A stretch of DNA of 64,000 nucleotides from Bradyrhizobium erythrophlei (GCF_900129505.1 NZ_LT670818.1:1116001-1180000); one strand, 5' to 3'. Positions 40,659 to 50,167 are shown, counted from the first letter of the stretch. Notes: generated from the sequence alone by a model not told the origin. Numbers and translations: made by a program.

Positions 40659-41291
40659 TCAATCGCCGCTCGGCGGGGCGAGCGGCTGCGCGATTTCGGC
40701 GAACACCGGCAGCGCCTCACAGCGCGCGCAATGGGCCGCGAGTTCGGGATAGCGCGCGGCGGGAAACAGCGCCGGGTGCGCCTCGCCGGCAAAGCGCAGC
40801 ACGCAGGCGACCGCGATGTCAGCGTGGCCGATGCGTGTCCCGAACCAGTACGGCGTGATGACGCCGGCGCGCTCCTGTTCCAGCACGTCAAGCACGCCAC
40901 CGACCTGGCTCACGCAGCGATCGACCCAGATTTTCGACGGCTCCTTGCGCAGCACGCGCTCATAGACAAGGCTCACCGCCTTGTCGCCGAGCCCGGTCGC
41001 CAGCGCGCATATCTTCAAGCCATGCCGCCGCTCCGGCCCGCGCACGGCGATCATCGCCTTCTCCGGCCCAACCAGCTCGTCGAGATAATCCAGGATCGCC
41101 GTGCTCTCGATCAGCGCCTCGCCGTCGTCCAGCACCAGCGTCGGCACCCGCCGCAGCGGGTTATAGGGCGCGATCTTGTCGCCTTCGCCGAAGGTCGACC
41201 ACGGCCGGTGCTCGAAGGCGAGCCCGTAAAGCCGCAGCGCAATCGCGACGCGGCGGGTGAAGGGGGAGTCGTATTGGCCGATCAGGAACAT
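40659..41291 (-). CDS. Glutathione S-transferase family protein
   Basis: This 210-residue protein has an N-terminal thioredoxin-like domain (FLIGQYDSPFTRRVAIALRL, with a Ser/Thr-containing active loop; RRVPTLVLDDGEALIESTAI with the cis-Pro and the Glu-Ser pair that bind glutathione, about residues 47-66). An all-helical C-terminal domain follows, with GTRIGHADIAVACVLRF. Typical length. Likely detoxification or isomerase activity; the substrate is not predictable. Confidence 0.9.
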   Translation of the reverse strand: MFLIGQYDSPFTRRVAIALRLYGLAFEHRPWSTFGEGDKIAPYNPLRRVPTLVLDDGEALIESTAILDYLDELVGPEKAMIAVRGPERRHGLKICALATGLGDKAVSLVYERVLRKEPSKIWVDRCVSQVGGVLDVLEQERAGVITPYWFGTRIGHADIAVACVLRFAGEAHPALFPAARYPELAAHCARCEALPVFAEIAQPLAPPSGD

Positions 41292-41366
41292 GGCTTAGTA
41301 ATTATCCTCAAGAAGATGGAGTTAGCGAGCACGCATTTTGCGCCGCAGCTCTAGCGTGGTTTCCGA

Positions 41367-41395
41367 TTGACCAGATCGCTCACTTCTCGTAATAG
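41367..41395 (+). promoter_or_regulatory. Candidate promoter of the AT-rich gene pair
   Basis: TTGACC (41367-41372) and TAATAG (41390-41395) are spaced by 17 bases. This places transcription start about 55 bases before the ATG at 41456. A strong ribosome site GGAGG (41447-41451) follows. Confidence 0.45.
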
Positions 41396-41455
41396 TTGTA
41401 ACTATATTTACGTCACAAAAATTGAATCGAGCAAACCTTTTGAATTGGAGGCAAG

Positions 41456-42484
41456 ATGTTGAAAGAACTTTTTGGTGCCGCTCTTGCAGTGGCCCTGGCT
41501 CTATTAAACCTCTTGGTCAGTTCTGACGTTGCCTTTTCTGACAAGCTTGCCTGCGATTTAGTCGGTCATTTAGGACCTAACATTCCGAATGCAACAAGCG
41601 AACGTCAATCATTTTTTGAAGGCGGGAAGAATTATCCAATAGACATACATTCATTGTCTGAACCCGCACCTTGGCAGCAAAACTTCCTTTGCTTCCGCTA
41701 CGAGGTAGTAAATCCCAGCAATGAAACAATTCCACTCTTATTTTGGAAGCTGATCGACGATTTCGGCGCACAAGATTTGGATACATCTCGACAGCGGGTA
41801 AGAGTCAGACCATCGGCCTTTAAAGATCCAATACGGGCTCCAACCGAGTTGAGCGCCTTTAGACGGGCTCATGTTGAAGCCGAGGTTTGGATGAGCGTCG
41901 AAGATGCACAGAAGAAAGCGGCAGACGCCAACAATCCATCCCTACAGTTTATTTATACAAAGCCAACCAACTACGGCGGAGCCATCGCAAAAGCCGTCGC
42001 ATTAGGACAGCTTCCCGATTCAGAGGTTCTGCAGGTCCAAAATAAAGGCGACCTTTCTCAAATTCCCCCCGTGGCTGATGTGATCGAGAACTCATCAGGA
42101 AAAGTTAGGGTCTCTTCCTACGTGATTAGAGAAAAGGGTGCGATTTTCACCGAAATTTCCGCTAGGCCCGCTTCCAACAAGGTCAGACCAAGAATATTCG
42201 CACCGGCGTTGCTAGCTATGTGGAGCAAATCTCCCGAGATATTCGTCTCAACATTGGCTCGCTTGAGGGAGTCACCCGAATCTCTTGAAATTTCAACTGT
42301 TGACGGGACGGCGCGAATCCAAATGCCTAGCAATGCTGCAGCTAATGCGCCGCTTTTCTTAGTCGAACACCCAATTACAATTCGTTGGGAGGGGAACAAC
42401 CCGAGTTCGCAATGCATACTAGTTGCCTCGTACAGCGCCTTCCCCGTGAATCTAGGAGAAGATTTCTGTGAATCAAAGAAATGA
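41456..42484 (+). CDS. Secreted or membrane-anchored protein of unknown function
   Basis: This 342-residue protein has an N-terminal hydrophobic signal (LFGAALAVALALLNLLVSS, about residues 4-22) and a mature, mostly beta-type part with four cysteines (in KLACDL, FLCFRY, SSQCILV and EDFCESKK) that could form disulphides. I do not recognise a domain. AT-rich codon use (25 of 60 bases G or C in 41701-41760) sets it apart from the flanking GST and glpK genes and suggests horizontal transfer. It overlaps the next gene by 17 bases, so the pair is an operon and probably one functional unit at the envelope. Confidence 0.6.
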   Translation: MLKELFGAALAVALALLNLLVSSDVAFSDKLACDLVGHLGPNIPNATSERQSFFEGGKNYPIDIHSLSEPAPWQQNFLCFRYEVVNPSNETIPLLFWKLIDDFGAQDLDTSRQRVRVRPSAFKDPIRAPTELSAFRRAHVEAEVWMSVEDAQKKAADANNPSLQFIYTKPTNYGGAIAKAVALGQLPDSEVLQVQNKGDLSQIPPVADVIENSSGKVRVSSYVIREKGAIFTEISARPASNKVRPRIFAPALLAMWSKSPEIFVSTLARLRESPESLEISTVDGTARIQMPSNAAANAPLFLVEHPITIRWEGNNPSSQCILVASYSAFPVNLGEDFCESKK

Positions 42485-42905
42485 GCTTCTGAAGCTTGGA
42501 TTTGGCAAAGCTTGTGAGTTTGTTTTTGGTGGGATAGGAGGTTGGTTGGCGGGTATGTTGGTTGCTGCAGGAGGTGCAGGATCTCAGATATTTTATTATC
42601 AAGAGGGATGGTACAGAGCTTTCGGAGCTTATCTGCTAATCCCTCTTTTTGTAGTTCTTGCTTATATTTTCTTGCTTCCTAATTACCCGCCAAGACCCCG
42701 TTGGGTCATCGCGATACTTGCCGCGTTACCTATGTTGATTACTTTCTTGGTGGCGCGAGCGTACATCCCTCCATCAAGCAGCTTTGGAGTTGTGGAATTT
42801 GTGGCTTTTTGGACATTCATAGCCCAGCTCGCCGCAACAATTTTGTTGGGCAGTTGGTTTCTTTTCTGGCAGTTGCGCGACGAGCTTTATCCTAGCTCAC
42901 GCTAA
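42468..42905 (+). CDS. Small polytopic membrane protein of unknown function
   Basis: This 145-residue protein has four predicted helices (about residues 20-36, 50-70, 80-97 and 108-133). The N-terminus is short and charged, and the tail FWQLRDELYPSSR is cytoplasmic or periplasmic. The start is a GTG at 42468 with AGGAGA (42454-42459) 8 bases upstream, inside the end of the preceding gene. It shares that gene's AT-rich composition. No family recognised. Confidence 0.6.
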   Translation: MNQRNELLKLGFGKACEFVFGGIGGWLAGMLVAAGGAGSQIFYYQEGWYRAFGAYLLIPLFVVLAYIFLLPNYPPRPRWVIAILAALPMLITFLVARAYIPPSSSFGVVEFVAFWTFIAQLAATILLGSWFLFWQLRDELYPSSR

Positions 42906-42979
42906 TGGGCCTATCGACTTCGGGCTCAGGAGACGAAGCGCGGCCAGAGATGATCAGAATAGAGAACGTATTCGCGCAA

Positions 42980-44485
42980 CTACCCCTCCCCCTCGTCGCT
43001 CGCCAGCAGTCCCTTCACCGCGCGCGCCCACCCGGCGAGCTTCCGCTCCCGCGTGGCCTGGCTCATGTTCGGCTTGAAGCGGTGTTCCAGCCGCCAGTTG
43101 TCGGCGAATTTTGCGGGCTCGGGATAGATTCCGGCGGAAAGCCCCGCGAGATACGCGGCGCCGAGCGCGGTGGTTTCCTGGATCACCGGGCGGTCGACCG
43201 GCGCGTCGAGCAGGTCGGCGAGGCGCTGCATGGTCCATTGCGAGGCGGTCATGCCGCCGTCGACGCGGAGCACGATGTTGGCGGCCTCGGCCTCGGGCCA
43301 GTCGGCGCGCATCGCGGCCAAAAGGTCGACGGTCTGGTAGCAGACGCTTTCGAGCACGGCATGCGCGATCTCGGCAGGACCGGTGTTGCGGGTCAGCCCG
43401 AACAGCGCGCCGCGCACGCGCGGATTCCAGTAGGGTGCACCCATGCCGACAAAGGCCGGCACCAGGTAGACGCTCTGGGTGGAATCGGATTGCTCGGCGA
43501 GCGGATCGGTGTCGGAGGCCTGCTTGATCAGCCCGATCCCGTCGCGCAGCCACTGCACCGCCGATCCGGCGACGAAGATCGAGCCCTCCAGCGCGTAGGT
43601 GCGTTTTCCCTGCAGTTGATAGGCGATGGTGGTCAGCAGCTTGTTGTTGGAGGCGACCGGCGTTGAGCCGGTGTTGAGCAGGGCAAAGCAGCCGGTGCCG
43701 TAGGTGGACTTGATCATGCCCGGCGTGAAACAGGCTTGTCCAATGGTGGCGGCCTGCTGGTCGCCGGCGATGCCGGAGATCGCGATCGCGCCGCCGAACA
43801 GTTCCGGGATGCTGCTGCCGAAAAGGTGGGAGGAATCCTTCACCTCCGGGAGCATCGAGCGCGGCACGCGCAGGATCTTCAGCAGCTCGTCGTCCCATTC
43901 GCCGGTGTGGATGTTGAACAGCAGCGTGCGCGAGGCGTTGGTGGCGTCGGTCGCATGCACCTTGCCGCCGGTCAGCCGCCACAAGAGATAGCAATCGACG
44001 GTGCCGAACATCAGCTCGCCGCGCTCGGCCCGCGCCCGCGCGCCGGGGACGTGGTCGAGGATCCACGCCACTTTGGTGCCGGAGAAATAGGGATCGATAA
44101 TCAGGCCGGTTTTCGCGGAAATTATCGGTTCGTGGCCTTCGCTCTTCAGTCGCGCGCAGATGTCGGCGGTGCGGCGGTCCTGCCAGACGATGGCACGATG
44201 AACGGCGGTGCCGGTGGCGCGGTCCCACACCACAGTGGTTTCGCGCTGGTTGGTGATGCCGATCGCGGCGATGTCTTTCGCCGTGACGCCAGCCTTGTTC
44301 AGCGCCTCGCGGCAGGTGGCAATGGTCGAGGTCCAGATGTCCTCCGGCTCGTGCTCGACCCAGCCCGAGGCCGGAAAATACTGCGGAAACTCCGCCTGCG
44401 CGGTCGCGGCGATCGAGATGTCGGATCGAAACACGATGGCGCGCGAGGACGTGGTGCCCTGATCGATGGCCAGCACAAAGGACAT
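42980..44485 (-). CDS. glpK: Glycerol kinase
   Basis: This 501-residue enzyme phosphorylates glycerol with ATP. FGGY-family landmarks are intact: [17 protein letters not shown] (residues 3-19), [23 protein letters not shown] (substrate-binding Arg and Glu region), [25 protein letters not shown] and [19 protein letters not shown]. The frame extends to 44671, but the extension is repeat DNA and the ATG at 44485 gives the usual [12 protein letters not shown] start. No glpF or glpD lies beside it in this window. Confidence 0.96.
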   Translation of the reverse strand: MSFVLAIDQGTTSSRAIVFRSDISIAATAQAEFPQYFPASGWVEHEPEDIWTSTIATCREALNKAGVTAKDIAAIGITNQRETTVVWDRATGTAVHRAIVWQDRRTADICARLKSEGHEPIISAKTGLIIDPYFSGTKVAWILDHVPGARARAERGELMFGTVDCYLLWRLTGGKVHATDATNASRTLLFNIHTGEWDDELLKILRVPRSMLPEVKDSSHLFGSSIPELFGGAIAISGIAGDQQAATIGQACFTPGMIKSTYGTGCFALLNTGSTPVASNNKLLTTIAYQLQGKRTYALEGSIFVAGSAVQWLRDGIGLIKQASDTDPLAEQSDSTQSVYLVPAFVGMGAPYWNPRVRGALFGLTRNTGPAEIAHAVLESVCYQTVDLLAAMRADWPEAEAANIVLRVDGGMTASQWTMQRLADLLDAPVDRPVIQETTALGAAYLAGLSAGIYPEPAKFADNWRLEHRFKPNMSQATRERKLAGWARAVKGLLASDEGEG

Positions 44486-44576
44486 GATGTTTTTCCTGGC
44501 GTTGCTTCCCGGGTGGAGTGTTGGTTTGGGGTGAGGCAAGCGGATTGGGACTGGTTCGTCAATATCACGACGCTCT

Positions 44577-44739
44577 GCTCCCCTCCCCCCGCGCAGCGGC
44601 GGGGAGGGGTCGGGGGTGGGGGGCGGCTCAGCAAACTCTCTGCCAGAGGAGCAAGCGGATAGACCCCCCACCCGCGACCTCGAGAGCGAGCTTCGCTCGC
44701 CTCGGACCCCGCCACGCGCTTCGCGCGTGGGAGGAGGGG
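44577..44739. repeat. Intergenic hairpin-rich repeat (family D variant)
   Basis: Several nested hairpins occur: CCCCTCCCCCCGC/GCGGGGAGGGG, CGAGCGAAGC-type, and CGCGCTTCGCGCG. CCCCCCACCCGCGACC resembles the core of the copies at 38041 and 40452. It lies between the SDR gene and glpK, both on the minus strand. Confidence 0.55.
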
Positions 44740-44743
44740 AGAA

Positions 44744-45517
44744 CTACACCGACGCCGTGGTGACGCCGCCGTCGACCACGATGGTCTGGCCGGTCATGAA
44801 GCTCGAGGCGTCGGAGCCGAGATAGGCCACGGCGCCGGCGATTTCGTCGGGCTCGCCGATGCGGCGCAAGGGCGTCGTGGCGCAGCGGCGTTTCAGGCGC
44901 TCTACGTCTTCCCACAGCGCGCGGGCGAAATCGGTCTTGACCAGGCCTGGTGCTACGCAATTGACGCGCACGCCTTTCGGGCCCCATTCGCCGGCGAGGC
45001 TGCGGCACAGCGAAAAATCCGCCGCCTTGGAAATCCCGTAGGCGCCGATCACGGTGGACCCGCGCAAGCCCCCGATCGAGGACACGATCACGACCGAACC
45101 GCTGCCGCGTGCCGCCATTTGCGGGATCGCCAGCGCGCACAGCCAAATGTTGCTCTTGACGTTGGAGTTCATGATCTTGTCGAAGGCTTCATCGGTGATC
45201 TCGAGCAGCGGGCCGTAATAGGGATTGACCGCGGCGTTGCAGACCAGGATGTCGATCTTGCCGTAATGTTTCGTCGCGCCCGAAATCAGCGCCTCAACCT
45301 CGTCGCGGCGCGAGATGTTGCAGGCGATGACATGGGCGTCGCCGCCGGATTTATTGATGCCGTCGGCGACCTCGCGGCAGGCGTCGGCCTTGCGGCTGGA
45401 GATTACCACCTTTGCGCCGAGTTTGGCGAGCAGTTCGGCCGAGGACCGGCCGATGCCGCGGCTGGAGCCGGTGATGACGGCGACCTTGCCGGTGAGATCG
45501 AACGGGGTGTTTTTCAC
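44744..45517 (-). CDS. SDR-family NAD(P)-dependent oxidoreductase
   Basis: A 257-residue classical short-chain dehydrogenase. The cofactor site VAVITGSSRGIGRSSAELL (TGxxxGIG, about residues 17-24), ILVCNAAVNPYYG (NAA motif), catalytic Ser in IVSSIGG, YGISK (catalytic Tyr and Lys, about 159-163) and the C-terminal FMTGQTIVVDGG are all present. It is the last gene of the pim-like run, about 175 bases after pimD with a repeat between. It may act on a hydroxyacyl intermediate, but this is only context. Confidence 0.9.
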   Translation of the reverse strand: MKNTPFDLTGKVAVITGSSRGIGRSSAELLAKLGAKVVISSRKADACREVADGINKSGGDAHVIACNISRRDEVEALISGATKHYGKIDILVCNAAVNPYYGPLLEITDEAFDKIMNSNVKSNIWLCALAIPQMAARGSGSVVIVSSIGGLRGSTVIGAYGISKAADFSLCRSLAGEWGPKGVRVNCVAPGLVKTDFARALWEDVERLKRRCATTPLRRIGEPDEIAGAVAYLGSDASSFMTGQTIVVDGGVTTASV

Positions 45518-45583
45518 GGCAGTTCCTTTCTAGTGGCGCTGCGTAGCCCGGATTGCGCTTCGCTCGCAATGACGGGCTCATTC

Positions 45584-45685
45584 GTCATTCCGGGATGGTC
45601 CGAAGGACCAGACCTCAGATGCGCAATTGCGCATCGGGGAATCTCGAGATTCCGGGCTCGATGCTTCGCATCGCCCCGGAATGAC
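45584..45685. repeat. Intergenic repeat with GTCATTCCGG ends (family B), copy 1
   Basis: Terminal inverted repeats GTCATTCCGG and CCGGAATGAC enclose nested palindromes: GATGCGCAATTGCGCATC, GGAATCTCGAGATTCC and GATGCTTCGCATC. The element of 102 bases is closely matched at 62719-62818. No coding capacity. Confidence 0.75.
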
Positions 45686-45693
45686 GGCGAGAC

Positions 45694-46836
45694 CTACAGC
45701 AGCCCGCCCGAGTTGGTGACGCGGCGGAGGTGGTAGTCGGTGTCGCCAAGACTGTTCTCGATCATGGTCAGCCGCTTGAAGTAGTGGCCGATCTTGGCCT
45801 CCATGGTCATGCCGATGCCGCCGTGGAGCTGGATCGATTGCTGGCCGACGAATTTGCCGGACTTGCCGACCTGCACCTTGGCCGCGGCGACCGCGGTGGC
45901 GCGTTCTTTGGCATTGTCGAAATCGTTCGCCATGGTGGCGAACATCGACATGCTGCGGGCCTGCTCCAGCGCCACGAACATGTCGGCGGCGCGGTGCTGC
46001 AGGGTCTGAAAGCTGCCGATCGGCACGCCAAACTGCTTTCGCGTCTTGAGATATTCGACCGTGGTCTTCAGCGACTCGTCCATGATGCCGACGGCTTCGG
46101 CGCAGATCGCGGTGCGGGCCTCGTCGACCACGCGTTCAACCAGCGCCAGGCCATCTGCCGGATCGCCGATCGCGGCATCGGCGCCGATTTCGAGGCCCGT
46201 AAAACTGATGTCGGCGGCATGCAGGCCGTCCTGGGTCGGATAGCCCTTCTTGGTGATCCCCTTGGCGTCGGCGGGCACCAGGAATACGCCGATGCCGCCG
46301 GCGTCGCGCTGGCCGCCCCTGGTGCGCGCGGTCACGATCAGGGTGTCGGCGGCCTCGCCGTTGAGCACGACGAATTTCTCGCCGTCGATGACCCAGCCAG
46401 AACCCTTCTTCTTGGCCGTGGTCGCGACGTCGGCGAGATCGTAGCGCGAATTCTTCTCGAGCTGCGCGAAGGCAAAGGTCTTGGTGCCGTCGATGATGCC
46501 GGGAATGTAGGCGGCCTTCTGCTCGGCCGAACCGCCATGGCGCAGGAAGCCGCCGGCGACGACAACGGTGGCGAGATAGGGCTCCAGCACCAGCGCCCGG
46601 CCCATCGCTTCCATCACGATCATGATCTCGACCGCGCCGGCGCCGAAGCCGCCGTCGTCTTCGGAGAACGGCAGGCCCAGCAGGCCCTGTTCGGCGAGCT
46701 TGCTCCAGACGGCTTTGCTCCAGCCGCCCTTCTCCGCCATGTATTTCTTGCGGCTATCGAAATCGTAGGACGAGCCCAGCAGACCCTCGACGCTTTCCTT
46801 GAGAAGCCGCTGCTCCTCCGACAGATCAAAATCCAT
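45694..46836 (-). CDS. pimD: Acyl-CoA dehydrogenase, PimD-like
   Basis: A 380-residue flavoprotein of the acyl-CoA dehydrogenase family. It shows MDFDLSEEQRLLKESVEGLL, the middle-domain FAQLEKNSRYDLADV and C-terminal IQLHGGIGMTMEAKIGHYFKR (about residues 338-358), the FAD/subunit contact region. With the neighbouring PimC-like protein it resembles the two-component dehydrogenase of the Rhodopseudomonas pim operon, which oxidises pimeloyl-CoA and other dicarboxyl-CoAs. The assignment beyond family level rests on gene order. Confidence 0.82.
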   Translation of the reverse strand: MDFDLSEEQRLLKESVEGLLGSSYDFDSRKKYMAEKGGWSKAVWSKLAEQGLLGLPFSEDDGGFGAGAVEIMIVMEAMGRALVLEPYLATVVVAGGFLRHGGSAEQKAAYIPGIIDGTKTFAFAQLEKNSRYDLADVATTAKKKGSGWVIDGEKFVVLNGEAADTLIVTARTRGGQRDAGGIGVFLVPADAKGITKKGYPTQDGLHAADISFTGLEIGADAAIGDPADGLALVERVVDEARTAICAEAVGIMDESLKTTVEYLKTRKQFGVPIGSFQTLQHRAADMFVALEQARSMSMFATMANDFDNAKERATAVAAAKVQVGKSGKFVGQQSIQLHGGIGMTMEAKIGHYFKRLTMIENSLGDTDYHLRRVTNSGGLL

Positions 46837-46887
46837 GTTCTTCTCACTCTCTCAAATCAAGCCTGAAGCGGTTTAGCGAACCAAACC

Positions 46888-46974
46888 CGTAGGATGGGTT
46901 GAGCACTTGCGAGACCCATCGCACCGGTTCGGTTCTGTCGACGATGGGTATCGCTTCGCTCAACCCATCCTACG
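46888..46974. repeat. Intergenic repeat with 16-base perfect terminal inverted repeats (family E), copy 1
   Basis: CGTAGGATGGGTTGAG (46888-46903) and CTCAACCCATCCTACG (46959-46974) are exact inverted copies, 55 bases apart. The element lies in the gap between the pimC- and pimD-like genes. A degenerate relative is at 57011-57107. Confidence 0.75.
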
Positions 46975-46987
46975 AATTTTTTCCATC

Positions 46988-47084
46988 GTCATCCCCGCGA
47001 AGGCGGGGATCCAGTAATCGCAATCGCCTGTCGTAACCACGACCGCCGCGGCGTACTGGGTCCCCCGCCTTCGCGGGGGACGAC
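46988..47084. repeat. Paired intergenic palindromes (family A)
   Basis: The left unit is GTCATCCCCGCGAAGGCGGG with GATCCAGTA; the right unit is TACTGGGTCCCCCGCC with GCGGGGGACGAC. About 40 bases lie between. It adjoins the family E repeat, so the pimC-pimD gap is made of two different elements. Confidence 0.65.
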
Positions 47085-47110
47085 TGCTGTTGTTAATCGC
47101 GCGCAGCTCC

Positions 47111-48301
47111 CTAAAGCCCCAGAACGGCCTTGGTGATGATGTTGCGCTGGATCTCGTTGGAGCCGCCGTAGATCGAGACCTTGCGGTTGTTGAAATAGCT
47201 CGGCGCGATCTGCGCGGTCCAGTCCATGGTCTCGTTGGATCCATCGTCGCCGTGGATGTCGTAGGGGGCGGCGAACGGGCCGATCACTTCCATCAAGAGT
47301 TCGGTGGTGGCCTGCTGGATTTCCGAGCCTTTTATCTTCAGGACGGACGAAGCAGGATTGGGTTTGCCCTTGCCGTGCTTGCCTTCGTCAGCGACGACAC
47401 GAAGCTGGGTCAGTTCCAGCGCCTTCAGCTCGATCTCGACCTCGGCCAGCTTCTCGCGGAATTTCAAATCCTCGATCACGGGCTTGCCGCCGGACTCGAC
47501 CTTGGAGGCCAGTTCCTTGATGCGGCGGATGCGCTCCTTGGACACGCCGACGCGGGCGATGCCGGTGCGCTCGTTGCCGAGCAGGAATTTGGCGTAGTCC
47601 CAGCCCTTGTTCTCTTCGCCGATCAGGTTCTCGACGGGCACCTCGACGTCATCGAAGAACACCTCGTTGACCTCATGACCGCCGTCGATGGTCTGGATCG
47701 GGCGCACCGTGACGCCTTTCGACTTCATGCTGAACACGATGAAGGAGATGCCCATCTGCTTCTTGGCGTTGGTATCGGTGCGACAGAGGCAGAAGATCAT
47801 GTCGGCGTACTGGGCCAGCGTGGTCCAGGTCTTCTGGCCGTTGATGATGTATTTGTCGCCCTTGCGCTCGGCCTTTGTCTTCAGCGAGGCGAGGTCGGAG
47901 CCCGAACCAGGCTCCGAAAAGCCCTGGCACCACCAGTCGTCGACATTGGCGATGCGCGGCAGATATTCTCGCTTCTGCTTTTCGTTGCCGAAGGTGTAGA
48001 TGACAGGGCCGACCATGCTGACGCCGAAGGCCAGCGGCGCCGGCGCCGGGTGCATCTGCAGTTCCTCGTTGAAGATGTAGTGCTGCACCGAGGTCCACCC
48101 CGTGCCGCCATATTCCTTCGGCCAGTGCGAGACGCCCCAGCCCTTGTTGTTGAGGATGCGCCACCAGGCGACCATCTCGTCCTTGGAGAGATGCCGGCCC
48201 TCGACCAGTTTGCGCCGCGTCTCCGGCGGCACGTTGTCCCTGAAGAAGGCCCGCACCTCCTCGCGAAACGCCATTTCTTCCTTGCTGAAACTGAGATCCA
48301 T
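47111..48301 (-). CDS. pimC: Acyl-CoA dehydrogenase, PimC-like
   Basis: A 396-residue acyl-CoA dehydrogenase. It starts MDLSFSKEEMAFREEVRAFF and contains WPKEYGGTGWTSVQHYIFNE, CQGFSEPGSGSDLASL (about residues 128-143) and YIINGQKTWTT, which line the flavin and substrate pocket; IYGGSNEIQRNIITKAVLGL is the typical C-terminus. It is the large-subunit partner of the PimD-like protein, as judged by order and family. Confidence 0.83.
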   Translation of the reverse strand: MDLSFSKEEMAFREEVRAFFRDNVPPETRRKLVEGRHLSKDEMVAWWRILNNKGWGVSHWPKEYGGTGWTSVQHYIFNEELQMHPAPAPLAFGVSMVGPVIYTFGNEKQKREYLPRIANVDDWWCQGFSEPGSGSDLASLKTKAERKGDKYIINGQKTWTTLAQYADMIFCLCRTDTNAKKQMGISFIVFSMKSKGVTVRPIQTIDGGHEVNEVFFDDVEVPVENLIGEENKGWDYAKFLLGNERTGIARVGVSKERIRRIKELASKVESGGKPVIEDLKFREKLAEVEIELKALELTQLRVVADEGKHGKGKPNPASSVLKIKGSEIQQATTELLMEVIGPFAAPYDIHGDDGSNETMDWTAQIAPSYFNNRKVSIYGGSNEIQRNIITKAVLGL

Positions 48302-48341
48302 CGGATCCTCCTGTGAGCTGAAGTCTTATTCGTTATCTTCC

Positions 48342-48458
48342 GTCGTCCCGGCGAAAGCCGGGACCCATAATCACCGGCGCGGGCGATCGTGAAAGGCGTC
48401 CGCCATCCGGCCACACGCGAGACCTCGCGGTATGGGTCCCCGCGTTCGCGGGGACGAC
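48342..48458. repeat. Paired intergenic palindromes (family A)
   Basis: The left unit GTCGTCCCGGCG-AAA-GCCGGGACCCATA and the right unit TATGGGTCCCCGCGTTCGCG followed by GGGACGAC enclose about 65 bases, between the pimA- and pimC-like genes. Confidence 0.65.
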
Positions 48459-48481
48459 GGTGGAGGTTTGGCCGACGCCGA

Positions 48482-50158
48482 TCACGCGCCGCCCCCCGAG
48501 GCGAGTTGCGGCTGTTTCGCTGCCGGCTGCCGGTTGCGCAATTCGTGGCGGGAGAGTTTGCCGACGGAGGTGCGCGGCAGTTCGTCGACGAATTCGAGGG
48601 CGGCCGGAATCTCGTGCTTGCCGAGCTTGCCGGCGAGAAAAGCCTTCAATTCCTCCAGCGTGAACGGTTTTGCGCCGGCGCGCAATTTGACAAAAGCCTT
48701 CGCCGCCTCGCCGCGGTAATCGTCGGGAATTCCGATCACGATCACCTCCTGCACGGCGGGATGCTCGTAGATCGCCTGTTCGATCATCTGCGGATAAACG
48801 TTGAAGCCGCCGGAGATGATCATGTCCTTCTTGCGGTCGACCAGATAGAAATAGCCGTCCTGGTCCATGTAGCCGATGTCGCCGGTGAGAAAACGGTCGC
48901 CGACAAAAGCCTCGGCGGTTTCCTGGGGCCGGTTCCAGTAGCCCTTCGTGACATTCGGTCCCTTGATGCGGATCTCGCCGACTTCGCCCGGCGGCAGCAC
49001 CTTCCTGGAATCCTCCAGCGCCACCACGTCCATCTCGATGCCCGGCAGCATCAGCCCGATAGAGCCCGGCTTTTCCGGTCCTTCCGGCGGATGGCCGGTG
49101 CCGGGCGAGCAGGTCTCGGTCATGCCCCAGCCGCTCTTCAGCTTCATGTTGGTCTTGCGCTCGAAGATTCGCGCGACCTCGACCGGCAGCGGCGCGCCGC
49201 CCGAACCACAGCTGACGAGCGACGACAGGTCGCGTCTGTCGAGATCGGGCAGGCTCGCGATCGCGATCCACATCGTGGGCACGCCGGGAAAGTCGGTCGC
49301 CCGCTTGACCTCGATGTCGCGCATGACCGCTTCGACATCGAAGCGCTGGTGCAGCGAGATCAAATCGCCGCGCTCGAGACAGCGCAGCAGGATCACCGTC
49401 AGTGCGTAGATATGGAACAGCGGCAGCACGCAGATGACGCGCGCGGGGCCGGCGCGCCTGGGCCGCGTATTCTTGCCCCAGACGTCGTAGATCGACACCG
49501 CCGAGGTCAGGTTGCCATGGCTGAGCATGGCGCCCTTGGGCAGGCCGGTGGTGCCGCCGGTATATTGCAGCAGCGCCACGTCATCGGCTGCGACCTTTGG
49601 CCACTGCGCTGGTTTTGCGGCGCCTTCGGCGAATTTTTTGAATGTGACGATCGCCGGATGATCCGGGATCGGCGTGTGCGGATTGCCGACCGCGCCCCAA
49701 TGATCGTCCTCGCAGACGATCAGGCGGTCGAGCAGGCCTTTTTCGAGAAACTTCAGCGCCATCGGCAGCAGCGCGGCAAGATCCGAGGTGACGAGGATGC
49801 GCGCGCCGCTGTCGCTCAATTTGTGCGACAGCGCGCGCTCGCCGTCGAGCGGCGACAGATGCACCACGCGCGCGCCGGCCTTCAGCGCGCCGAAGAAATT
49901 GGTCGGGTGATCGGGCGAGTTGCCGAGGAACAGCGCGATCGAGGCATTCTTGCCGTAGCCGGCGCGCAGGAAGGCCGAGGCCGCGACCTCGACCATGGCT
50001 TCCAGCCCAATGTAGCTGATCGGCCGGTCGCGGAATTCGAGCGCCGGCCGCTCGCCGTAGTCTGCCGCCGCCTTCGACAACAGATCAGGCAGCGTGCCCC
50101 GCGCGATCGGATCGTCCCAATGGACCCCTTCCGGATAGAATTTTTCGCCAGGATGCAT
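48482..50158 (-). CDS. pimA: Dicarboxylate/long-chain acyl-CoA ligase, PimA-like
   Basis: A 558-residue AMP-forming acyl-CoA synthetase. The P-loop-like LLQYTGGTTGLPKGAML (about residues 190-206), the adenine motif GWGMTETCSPGTG, GDRFLTGDIGYMDQDGYFYL and the hinge/Lys region VDRKKDMIISGGFNVYP are present; PRTSVGKLSRHEL carries the catalytic Lys. It activates acids to CoA thioesters for beta-oxidation. Gene order next to FadB-type and paired acyl-CoA dehydrogenase genes matches R. palustris PimA, which uses C7-C14 dicarboxylates and fatty acids; substrate is inferred. Confidence 0.85.
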   Translation of the reverse strand: MHPGEKFYPEGVHWDDPIARGTLPDLLSKAAADYGERPALEFRDRPISYIGLEAMVEVAASAFLRAGYGKNASIALFLGNSPDHPTNFFGALKAGARVVHLSPLDGERALSHKLSDSGARILVTSDLAALLPMALKFLEKGLLDRLIVCEDDHWGAVGNPHTPIPDHPAIVTFKKFAEGAAKPAQWPKVAADDVALLQYTGGTTGLPKGAMLSHGNLTSAVSIYDVWGKNTRPRRAGPARVICVLPLFHIYALTVILLRCLERGDLISLHQRFDVEAVMRDIEVKRATDFPGVPTMWIAIASLPDLDRRDLSSLVSCGSGGAPLPVEVARIFERKTNMKLKSGWGMTETCSPGTGHPPEGPEKPGSIGLMLPGIEMDVVALEDSRKVLPPGEVGEIRIKGPNVTKGYWNRPQETAEAFVGDRFLTGDIGYMDQDGYFYLVDRKKDMIISGGFNVYPQMIEQAIYEHPAVQEVIVIGIPDDYRGEAAKAFVKLRAGAKPFTLEELKAFLAGKLGKHEIPAALEFVDELPRTSVGKLSRHELRNRQPAAKQPQLASGGGA

Positions 50159-50167
50159 CTGCGTCTC

